In this document: piece after piece, positions 35,501-47,200 of the stretch
Numbering within the stretch: position 1 is the first letter of the stretch
How the letters are laid out: each line of letters opens with the position of its first letter
Source of the DNA: Terebella lapidaria
Taxonomy: Eukaryota > Annelida > Polychaeta > Terebellida > Terebellidae
DNA: 64,000 nt
Direction of reading: 5' to 3'
Assembly (NCBI GenBank): GCA_949152475.1
Contig: OX424564.1
Coordinates: 28,580,165-28,644,164, forward strand
Notes under the pieces: model-generated
Database searches by the model: none
What the model was told of the DNA's origin: nothing
The model's input: only the letters and a program-made list of their open reading frames with translations
Program-made: the position numbers and the translations under genes

Positions 35501-38500
35501 CAAGATTTTAAGTATCTAAAGTTTCAAAGTTTCATTTAGATCTCGATAAATAAATATTATATATCATTCCTACATTGTACCAAATCATATAAATTGAAAT
35601 CGACAGGCAGTGCCAAACACTTCGCGACCACCTCCCTTATCAGTTCTATTAGGAATGATAAGCATGTCCGCTATCACCAGAACAAGAGCATCAGGTGATG
35701 TGTCCACCGATCCAATCCAAAAAACTTGCCGCTGACTCACGCTGATTGTGGCATTCGTTGGACATTGACCCGCGCACCTCGATCATTCCGTATGTAACTG
35801 ATAGTGCGAGCCCAGAACAGAGCGATGTTTCACAAAACAGGTGTACAACTTGTGATTTCAATCCACTCTGGCAGTTCACAATTCCACATTAATTCAGCAG
35901 CACATCACTGAAAAAAACCCAATTAATTCGGATCGAATTCCCGTGTGTAAAACAGACAAAAAACAGATATATTATATCCGAGTATCCGTCCATACCTACG
36001 TATCATGGTACCATGAGGTTATCAGCATTTTTTTTCACCACCACTTTGGGATTTCTCATACGTGCGTACCTGTTAAAGGCACATGACTGTAAGCTTTAAG
36101 GTGCCATGGGCTGATAACCCCCCCCCCCCCCCCCCCCCCCATCGTGCCTACTCCTACAGATGCATGTAGAGCACAGGTCTGAAGGGTCTAAGCTCTGAAG
36201 CTTGGACCCAACCGAACCGAGCGAAGCTGAAAGCCGCCACGGCGACCCACCGATTGAGGAGCCGCTCGATCAGTGATAAGAATCAAGGTAACTTGGACCT
36301 TATCACTGCGTTCGGCTCAACGCCTATTCTCATCGTTTTATCAGCGACATTGAGAAATTGGCAGCTTGTCTAGAGCTCGGAGTTGGGTGGGTGACCTGTC
36401 CAGTCCCTCCACAGGTCCAAGCTTTGCGACTGGGGCCACATTTGGCAGAAACATGATGCATCGAGTGCACAGGTCTGATATCGAGAAACGCAAAAAAAAG
36501 CGCGTTTGTCGCTGGTATCAGTATCGGCAGTCTCCAAACTTTGAACCCAGCCTCGTACAAAAGCAAACACTGTAAAACCTGTAGAGAGCCGAGGCCGAGA
36601 GAAGCCAAGGTGTGTGTGACATTGCATGGCGTCATCAACTTTCTCTAGGCTACAGCCTTGTATCTTGAACCAACGTCCGGTCGCATATTTAGTATTTAGT
36701 ACCTGTTGGCATATACCATATAACCGTCAGGCACCTTTATCTTTTTCTGTAGCTGAACAGGATGGAACAGGCCAGGGGGGGGGGGGGGGGGTTCTCTTGG
36801 GTAGGATATCATCTGGGGGATGATAGCAACAAGCCCATATTAGGCCTAGCACTGAATATATTAGGAACATTCACACCTGTCTAAGTTCAGTACTAATACA
36901 TCTGGAATCTATTGTTCACGTTTGTGGGCCTGTTATCTTTTCAATGCTATTTTTCTCGTTACTTTTTGTCTGTCTGGCTTATTGTCGTTATATATTTTAC
37001 ATGTGGCCTGATGCTGAGTTCAGCGTCTAATATTGATATTATTGACTGGAGTGAACTTGAAGAAGGGGTGGGGGGGGGGGGGGGCAGGGATTAGTTCTAG
37101 CGATTATGTTTGTCATCTAACTTCTGTTAAGTGATTTCTTTAGAAAACTACTTCATCAACATTTATCAGCATTTCCCAAAGTATTTCTGAATACGCTATT
37201 AGTCACAAATTAAAGTACATCTCAGGAATTGTGTTTTCTACGTATTAAAATAATGTATTTCATGATGTTCTGCACGATTCACATAATTGAAACAAAACGA
37301 CTACAAATGGGATTTTTTTCCCCCAGACTTTTGGGAATTGACTCTCAGCGTTGACATTATGTGTACATGTAATCTACTCCAATTTTGTGAATTTTTCAAA
37401 TCAATTTTTATTTAGAGAAGAATGCCACATCAAGTATATGGGAAAAACCAAGCATACAGATTCTGAAATAATGTTGGGAACACGAGAACTTGAAAGTCAA
37501 ACAATCCCAGATCCAAAACATTAGAACTACATGTAACTGACCAGTGTCCTTCCATTGATTCAAGTCAGCAACCTCACTTTCAACCCAAGCCATTCGGAAC
37601 CATGCTCCAATACAAGACTTAGTTTTAGTTTGACATGTTCAAGGCAGCGTCAGCTTTAGTTACCTTACAAGACCATGCTGATGTGGATTCTTTGGGCAGG
37701 ATCGTCAACCATCAACGAAGAAGACAGAGAGAGAAAACGAGAGAGTGAGAATAAAGGGTTCACCGGAGGTGGCGGATGCCAGAACCATTCTTCAAGTCTC
37801 AGGAATTCGGATGGAGTCAGTCAAGCGTGAAAAAGGCTTAGAATGGCTGCAAGAAACTGAAGACGGCTTCAGAGTTCTCTGTAGAGCAATGTTTATTCGT
37901 CGGTTCGCCAAAATTGGAGCCGGGAGTTTTCGGCACTTCTGATTGTACATGTATGCGATGAAATGGGACGGGCAGGAAGGGATGATGGTTTTAGCTGGTG
38001 GGATATGACTGTGCAGATCTGAAGCCACATGTATTCATACAGTGATGGGTCCAGGGGCTGTAACTGGACAGGAAAATAGACAATGGACTTCAGGAGAGGA
38101 CCACCCACCTATGGAATTTGTGGCATTCTGTTCACCGGTCCACTGACTGGTAATTGGGTCCCATGGTGCTGCTATTAATAGTATTCCATGTGTGTGACAT
38201 TGGCGGAAGGGGTAGATGTAGCTGAGCATGCAGTCATGCTTGAAGAGGGGTAGACATGGTGGTGGGGAGGGAGGGCATTGCGGCATTAGACTAGGGATAA
38301 TTAGATTATTTTAACATTTACAGGTAATACACATACACAAGTCTTTGTCATTTATATTCAAGAAAAAAATCTTGGAGAAACACGAAGCGATCAGCCTAGC
38401 TAGTTGGAGCAGCTACATCTATTGAAGCAAATCATTACAGTGTCAATACCCCACATGATTACAATTCTGCTAAAGATCATGGGAAAAAAAATCCTATTTC

Positions 38501-41500
38501 CGGTATATAGCAAAAGGAAAACTAAATCTGTACATCTAAATCTGTATATAATGATTGAATGTATTTCCCTCCTGGTTCGATGATTCTCGTAAGACTTTAT
38601 GTACAGTTTCGTGATGGTCACAAGTGTCTGAAGATCTTACACGTAAGAAGTCAAACTGAGACCGGGGAATTACCCGTCGTAATAACCATGTGATTACAGG
38701 TGAAAAGACAAGCTCCTGGCCGTCCCACATTCAACGTTAGGCTATTTGCTTAGCTATTACTGGTATGCAGCTGATAAATTATGACGGTTTTCTTCTGCTG
38801 TTACATCATATCTTCCAGAAATACATGTAGTTCATGAAATAATTCAGGCAAATTTCATACAATGCTATTGAGTCCAATTTTACAACAAATTTTCACCTCC
38901 ACAATATATTGGTAGAAATATCATTTATCTTTCCCGCTGCTAATGTACAGTAATTATTTTCTGCATGAAAAATTTCAAAACTGTTCAATGAGGCATGTCA
39001 AGTGCAATACAATTTTGTAAACTACATTTAATGTAGTGTAGTGCCATCAAGGATTTCATTGAAGAGCTTTAGAACAGAGCATGCAACAAATGGATCAATA
39101 TTACTCTATACATACACGTAGCTAGCTGTGAGCCTGCGACATGCGTTCTTTGGTTCAATTTAGAATATGTGGAAAACTTGGATGTACATGTAGATAGATT
39201 TCAGAGTCCATTTTGATCAAGTTGATACAATTAAAATGTACAAATTTTAATTAGTTAAAATGAACCCTTGCATGAAAACCGCAACAATTCCAATTTTGAT
39301 GGAAACTGAAAACCTGGAATCGAAAGCAGATCCCAGTTTTTAATGACCATTCCCCCCTCCCTCCCCCCTTCTATCCATGATGATCAGTCTAAAGTTCCAT
39401 GCACCAACAGTCTAATATTCTCTGCATATCTGGCCACACAAGGGCCACAGACCAACAGAAAACGCTGAACAATCCAGCCACTCTCCCTTGGAATCAACAG
39501 GTTAGAGCACCACTGCACTGCCGCCACACCTGTTGCTTCTTGCCCGGGATGGTGCAGTGCGATGGAGGAACCGAGATCTGAAAGGGAACGGACCCCTACA
39601 TCCCCACTGCTGCTGCTGCGGAAATACCTCCCTCCGAGTCTCCGACCTACCTGAACAAGTGGGTAACGCATCCATGGTAATAATTGCCAGCAGCATTGGA
39701 GGAGATTAGCGGCATTATTCCAAATAAACTGATATGTCCCATGGGGGGTTTTTAAATGCATGAGATGCAGTCTACAGTGTAGAGTGGCGGTCCCAAAGGC
39801 AGATCAGATTTCAAATGAATATTCATCGATTAAAACGGAGAGAATGTCTCAGTCCGGTACTGTAGGTAGAGTGCATGGCAACATCTGCCCGATCCATCTA
39901 TCCATCCTATTGGCTTCAGCTTCGGCTTCAGTGGCAGCAGTTGATGCAGAGGCAATGATATGTGGAATCCCAATTCTTTTTGAAGCGTTATGAGTTTGTT
40001 GTCTGGGCCACTCAGGCAGGCTGCTTGGAATGCCCACGTGTTGTGCGGTGCTGTGTGGCCGATGCGATGCCAGCTACTGTGCTGTGTTTGCACGCCGGCA
40101 CAGGTACTAGTCAGGTAGGTATGTCTAAGAGTGTTGGCACTTGGCAGAGTGGTGGCGGGACACTGCTTTACAGGTATATATACATACATATGTTGCTACC
40201 TTTGCACCGACCCTGGAGAGCCGAGCGAGCGAGCAAATGGTGTGCGAAAGACCCAACGGCATCATTCCAAAGCGGAAAAAAAAAGTTCTAAACATATATT
40301 ATACATATGTGCTGCATTTTTTCCGCCTCTTCTCACTCTTTCTAGATGTTGTTCGGCCATGGATTGGCAGTGGCGAGAAGAAAAAAATGCATTCGGCGGC
40401 ACTTTGCAAGAACCAAGAAGATTGAGAGATCGAGAGAGCAAGTGAGAAAAGAAATAAGTCGCTTGTAAAGGTGTATATATTACCTGTTTTTCCAGGTACT
40501 TCCAAAAAGTTGTTCTTCTGCGGCTGCAGCGACTTCAAAACTCAGCGGATGGAACGTGGGCACCGACCAACCAAGAAGTAGCGGAGTGAAAGTCTCAAAC
40601 TCTTAATGTGTCCATGAGGCAATCAATCCATCAATCCATGCACCTAAACATGTCCACCTGTGTCCATGCCCCTCGAAAACATCAGCTTCAATTCCTGTCT
40701 CCGTAAATGCAGCTCAAGATAGTCACTTTTTCAACTTCACTGTCACAGTCAAGTCCTGACTGACATCCATACATGTAGGCCTGCCTTTGACAGTTGAAGA
40801 GAGCCAAGTGAAAATGAGAAATGTCCCGTTTTGTTCCTTCACGTATACCAGTGCTGCCAGCGCAGCTCCAAACATTCGCTCTCCAGTCGCTTAGAAAGTT
40901 TTAGGTTGTCCTGGCCTGGAGAGTTACTGTCAGACTCAACAGGCAGCAAACTTTGGAATCATCTGAGTGGAACCTTTGGAGACCCATGGAGGGGTTGGCT
41001 GCTTGCATGCTTGCTTGTATGCCAGATTGGCACTGTGGCCTTATCAAGGCACAACATTTGTTTGAGGAGGGGGGGGGGGGGGGTTGGCAGAGGGGCAGGG
41101 CTACAGTCAAAGCAAGCAACTTGTGTGGATATATCTACATCAACAAGCGAGCTGGCTGGCTGTGTGCCACTGAGGTGCCAGCATCAAATGGTCATGCAAA
41201 CAGCCTCCCTTCCCCTAAGTAACAAAAGATCTATGGGGTCCCGTGACAGGTCATGGGTCCCATGTCAGCGGAATTCATGAGGCAGGCAGGCAGGTATTTT
41301 AGCAGCGGCTTGGGGTAGATGTGTGTCTCTGTTGGTGTGTTTGGCAGGGCCGCTGCTGCATATATTTTCAGAAACGGCACTTTTGTTTGCCTTTGCGGAT
41401 GCTGGATGACAGTGTTGCTAAAGAACACAGGAAAGTTTCACGCTGGACTTTGATGATAGGGGGGGGGACTTTGATGAAAGCCTTGTGGAGGCACCAATGA

Positions 41501-43333
41501 CATGGGGGGGGGGGGGGACTAAAGATTCCATTTTTTTTTTTGGAAGCACACCAATCATGGTAGTTTTCTGTGTAGCGACCACTGTGTGGCACAAACGCGG
41601 AGGCCAGTGCGACATGTGTGAGCTCCAGAAGAACTAAAAACATCCGAACAACAGAGACACTGTCCGTGCCGTCCGTAATACTGGGCACTCATTCTAACCC
41701 GAACAAGAACACGACACCATGGCTACATATCATACATTGTAAGTTTGTCTTTGAGAGGAAGGAACATGTTCATGGTTTCCACCTGCCTGCTCCAGGCATC
41801 GAAACAAGCGGACCCTTATCTCAAGAACTTCACGTCTTCTGTCCACTCTCCCAGAGCATGGGAAAAAAGTTTTGCATTTTTTTTTTGCTTACAGAATAAA
41901 TGTTCCACATAATCACACATAGCATATGTATCTACTGAAATATAAATGGGTTATTCTCCGATAGACAAGTTATTTAATTGGAATTTTCTCTGTAATGAAC
42001 ATGACAAACATTTTAAAATCTCAAAAACATGATGGACATTTTCCCCTTGTATGGCAGTAAGAATAATATTTTTACATAAATAGGAAGTCGAGAGATTATT
42101 CAGATTAATCTGTCAACAGTACATGCAGTAGCGTGCAAAATTATTAGCTCGTTATGATGATTACTTTTTTCTGGTCAATGACCATGCAGAAAAGAGGAAG
42201 TTTTCCCAAACAAGAGCAAAAAAACTTTATCTTTAGCAATGCAAACACCTGATGTCAACGAATCTGAAACCAAGTGACAATTTCCTGTATTTTTTTTATT
42301 CATTCATGTTGGAACTTGGCTCCCAACATTTTGCATTAAAACTTCCCAAAACATGCACTGCATTTTTCAAGAGCAAATTTGCAAGCATCACGTGTAGATA
42401 TGAACGTTAAATAGTCATAAAATGAGGCACAGAGAATAGGTGTTACATAACCCTAATATATTCTAAACATTATTTTCTGTGACAATGTGAAAACAAATTT
42501 ATCCTGGATGAGTATCATCCACATTGAATATTCCAATTTTTTCATGATTATAAATTCCAAGAAAACTTTCATGCCTGCAAAAGTGCAGATACTAAAATTC
42601 CTTTTTAGCATAAGCTCAACATGCTATACTTTTATGTTCCAGCAAATTAAACAATGTTCAAGAAGCACAAACATTGGGACCAGCATATTGGAACTTTGTG
42701 GCTCCGAAAAAAAACAGAAAAAGATTTTTCACCGAACACCGGACGTTCTGCCTTCAAAACAAGTGGCCAATAAAATTCTAAGCACCCACGAGAGAGGAAC
42801 AGAACGTGTCCTTACGGCACGCCAGTCAAAAAGACGCAGCTTCGATGGCATTGCCTTGTACGCTGCACATGTGCACACTGTTTCAGCAATCAATGAGGGA
42901 TCAAAGTTTAGGCACTGACTGCATTATACGCTACATACATGTATAAGTGTATTTGGTATGTCACAACTCAAGGCAACTTGGATAGATAAGGGTAGATCAC
43001 ACAAATTGGCATTGTGATACCGTTAGGGGTAGGTGGGGGGGGGGGGGGTGGGTTGAGGTTTTGTTGTCAATGCTGGCAGGGCTGCATTCATTATGTGCGT
43101 TAAATGATGAAATCATTCCTCTACACCCCTTGAACAATGATATAGAGTCTATTATATATTCATCTATTAGCTAGAGAGGCATGGTTCAATACATTTTTGG
43201 TATTGTCAGCAAACACACATGAATTGTCAACTGATATGGAATTTGGATGACACGAAACAATTTGCAGATCATATGATTGCTTCAGTGCAACATAACATGT
43301 TCATAAACAAAATCTTCAATAATCCACAGACAC
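29550..43333. other. Long non-coding region upstream of the 23-finger gene
   Basis: No frame here looks coding on either strand; the open frames are short and lack recognised domains. It holds poly-G/poly-C tracts, a high density of TGCCA/TGGCA words from about 31.8 kb on, a CA tract at 31,757-31,773 with a GT tract at about 31,951-31,968, and a 60-base hairpin at 36,259-36,318. It probably contains the 5' non-coding exons and control region of the minus-strand gene, but I can place neither. Confidence 0.5.
36254..36320 (+). other. Hairpin with miRNA-precursor-like shape
   Basis: The stem CAGTGATAAG/CTTATCACTG closes a loop that itself has a CAAG-GTAA-CTTG mini-stem. Outside an internal loop, GAGCCG pairs with CGGCTC. 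The arms are about 22-27 nt. I do not recognise a known miRNA in either arm, so this is only a structural candidate. Confidence 0.25.
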
Positions 43334-43337
43334 TTAA

Positions 43338-44231
43338 AGTACTAGTAAAGTGAAAATATGATGTTTTGTTATATGAAAGATCTCAATGATCTGAGCAAAA
43401 TGGTCTTTACGGTATATCAATATCTCTATCCGTTCAAAAGTTACAGCCATTTGAAGCTGCCATTCCGGCACTACATTACAGAAGCCACTTGAAAAGTTCT
43501 AGCAACTCATTAATATGCAAATTAGATGCTAATGAGAATTCATGACATCACGAGGGGAACAAATTTTAATTAGGATATTTCAAGCCATTATATAATGACT
43601 CTTATTGAAGGTTCTGACGATCTGACTAGTGCATATTATTATGTACCATACATAGTCAATATCCACACAAACTGTGCTGTTGCTATGGTTACCAGTAATT
43701 CCTTATAGCCATAGTTACCCATGATTGCCATGGCCATTTACTGCCAAGTCAGTCCATCCACAGACTTTCTGTCGATTATTTATGAAATAAATTATTATAG
43801 ATCTCAAGTTGGCACCATTTTTATTTGTGCATACCCTGTTCCAAGTGGGTTTCTGGCCCTAGCAACCATGGTTGCTATGGGCCATACCAGGTCACTGGTT
43901 ACCCTGACAACAACAGAAAAAGTGAAAACACTGATATTTCATATTAAAATCTGTATAGAATAAGTTTTGATGAATAATCATAAAATTAAATGAATGAAAA
44001 ATACATATCAAAGTACCTAATAAAAACAATTTCCCCCAATGACGTCATGAATATCTCATGTGCATACTGATCAGCTAAATTGTTTTGAAAAAGCAAATTT
44101 GCCGATTTCAATCTTTAAAGTGCTATAACTTTTGAACGGATTGTGATATTTACATGCCGTAAAAACCATTTTGCTCAGATCAATGAGATCTTTCATATGA
44201 ATTCACATCATATTTTCACTATACTAGTACT
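43338..44231. mobile_element. ~0.9-kb non-autonomous inverted-repeat element with TTAA flanks
   Basis: The left end (AGTACTAGTAAAGTG, AATATGATG, GAAAGATCTCA, TGATCTGAGCAAAATGG) is repeated in reverse at the right end (CCATTTTGCTCAGATCA, TGAGATCTTTCAT, CATCATATTTTCACTATAC). The imperfect inverted repeats are over 100 bases long. TTAA flanks both ends (43,334-43,337 and 44,232-44,235), which could be a target duplication like that of piggyBac-type elements, although the terminus is not the usual CCC. No transposase is present. Confidence 0.75.
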
Positions 44232-47200
44232 TTAAAAGAATAATAAGTTCCACTTACATGTGAAAGACTCACTACTTTAAATAATATCATATTATCCGAG
44301 ATAATGTCCAAGAATTCTTGGACATTATATAATATGTATTGTACAATATTGTACAATATCCCTCTATAAATTTATATTGTATCAAGGTTAAATAATGTCC
44401 AATCTCAAAGCCAGAGAGTTCAGAAGTTGCCACACCATACCACCAATCAGCTATTCAAACAATCAGCTAATATCTTCCACAACAAGTACCAATTAACTAC
44501 CGGTAGATAAACTAAAAGCGAAACTAATGTGATATCTAACAAATGAGTGTCATTGCCATTGAAGATAACAAATATTTGAAGATCAGTCATTTATGTCTTT
44601 TTCAACTCACCTGTTGTATTGAATTCTCCATGGTTTTTTTTCGTCGACCCGGATGTTGGGAAAAGAGTTGTGTTTCCAAGTTCGGACGACTGATTCTGTC
44701 TCTTGACTTGATCCAATCCGATCCGCAACTAGCTGGAAACGCCCCCTATAGTGAGTGGTAGGAGTGAGTCAGCGCTGCCAAGGTAGTTGTGATGAATTTC
44801 ACGTCATTGAGGCTTCTGAAAAATGAAAGAAAAAATCTATGTACAGACCTGCCCACGACTGTGTACATGGTATTAGATGGGGGAGTGTGCCACTGCTAGT
44901 GCTAGTCCGCTGTGGAATAAAAAATAAAATTGATGGGTCCGCTCCTGCACTACGTTATAGAGAATGCTTTTCTAGACCAAACATGGCACATACATTACAA
45001 GATAGAGGAGGGCATGACAGAGAGAGATCGCAAGAGTGAGAATTGAAATCTCCACGGAGCAAGCACAAAAATCTTCTCCATGGGACCTCACGGCACTTCG
45101 CTTGACTGACTCTACAGGTTTTTTTTCCACTCAGAGGCCTAAGTTTTTCCCCTTCTGGCATCCACAACAGTGGCTTTTCTCTTTCCAAATTTGAGACTCC
45201 CCCTGCCCCCTACTTCTCCACCCCCCCCCCCCCCCCACCAAAACGGAAAAAAGTTCCCATCCCTGCCAAATTCTAAACCGCATGACACACCATCGAAACT
45301 GTGTCGCCATAGAGCAAACTGACCTGTCCCACGGCTCGTCCGTCAGTCTCGGTCTCGGTCAGAATGCGTCATGTGCCTGTCTTGTCCCCAATACTTCCCA
45401 GTAATTACTAGCAGGAGAAGGAACTTTTTTCCTCTCTCTCTATGGACAACACTCTCTACATCTGTTGTCCGATGTTCCTGGCTCAGTCTCGTTTTCGGAT
45501 GGTAAAGAAAAGCCTTTGCTAATGGTAGGGGGCCACCCGTGTGAGCGGTCGTCTTTAGAAAAAGGATAAGTCCCAAGTTTTTGTCTGAATCTTTTCTCAT
45601 CAGTTTCAAAATGACGAATCAAACGAGAAGCAACTCTGATCGCTGTACATGTACCTCAATACAAATGGATCCGTCCAGAGAAAATTCCAATTCTCATAAT
45701 TATCACCAATAAAAACTCTAGAAATATTCTATGCCTTTTGGGCCTCTTCACTTCATATCATATCTACCAGACACCAGTGTCAGACCAGTGGCTGACCTGA
45801 GCGAGCGAGCCGGCAGAAAAAAATGAACTTTCCTCCTCTCACGTGGCTACCAGCCGGCGCTCATGAAACAATGCCAAATTTGGCACTAGGCACTTCTAAA
45901 CAACGGCAGGCATTGGCTCGAAAACACCTGAGGAGCTGGGGACTTTGGCCGGACAGCACGCTCATGAATAATGCTCTGTTGATTGTTGGTAGGTAGGTAG
46001 GTGGGTCAGCTTCGGCACAATGACTATAACATCCAATCTCTGTCTCTCTCTGTCTGCTTTAGTTGGGTAGCTGCTATGTGTGATACAAGCAGATAAATCT
46101 ATACATGTACATATATATAGCTGCTTAATTGGAGAGATGATACAAATAAAAAGTCCAATAGATAGATAGAGATCAAGCTCCGAACCTCAAAGCACTTGTC
46201 TTTTTTTCGGAAAGGGGATCCACTTGAGTCTTCGAGATCTGTCGCGCTAACAAACAAACGACCGTACGCCAAGAACGACACCTTAAGCAGTACGTCCGAT
46301 GCTGGATTTAGAACTCTTCGACCGAATGGGTCTCATCTCTTATCAGGAAGGCTGATAAATTATTTAGGAATGCCGCCCAGCTCTCTCAGTATTATACGGT
46401 GGACTTAAGCTGCGTCTCATGAGTGAGCGCCACACAGACTTTGACCCTTCAGCTGATGAACACGGCCTCTTGAGGTGTGCGATCTGATCTCGATAAACTG
46501 CGACCAAGACGCGACAGTAACTTGGTACCAGGCAGTGGGGTCTCTCCAAATGCACGGTGCAAATCCTCTCCGCCAGCCGAGATTGTTCTTTTCACCTTTA
46601 CTTATGACGAAGCGCACGTTCTCACACAAACAGGCTCTTATATAAGGTTCCTTCTTCCTCTATCGAGTGTCCTCGGAATTGTCCACTTTACAGATTGGAA
46701 ACTAAGGCATTGGAGCATTAACTTCATCGGAAACATGCCACAATGCTCATTCGTGACATGAAATTTAGTTTTTTTAGTCTCGTTGCCAGCAGTTCGACTA
46801 TGTCACTAGTATATTAAAGCCCTACCTATATTGTTCTGCTATATTAACCACCGGCTTTTTTCTCATATGATTTCTGCGTTTTACTGATAGAGAACGGACT
46901 CTCTCAAGTGAAACGTGAAAGGACTGAAGGGAAGTTATTCGAGAACAAAACAGTCTTCCCCCGAAAGTCAAACACCTACTTATTCCATGTCAGGACTTGT
47001 TTCTGAATGGCCGAAATCTCCTCAAAAAATACGATTTTAACGCCATGTTCTGAATCCGGAAATATTTTGACAGAATATTCAATGACAAGCAATGAGCTAC
47101 AACTAATGACAGATATACATGTATATACATAAATACTTGAAAAGTATTTTCTATGGACTCACCCGAAGTTTGCCTGAGGAATGCCGCCCACTGTCCTTGC

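Noticed and set aside
42487..42918. Plus-strand 143-residue open frame
   Set aside because: The longest frame in the upstream region, but AT-rich, low in conserved residues, with no recognised family and no supporting neighbours.
45872..45897. TTTGGCACTAGGCACTT, similar to the start of miR-96
   Set aside because: Similarity ends after about ten bases and no precursor hairpin can be folded around it.
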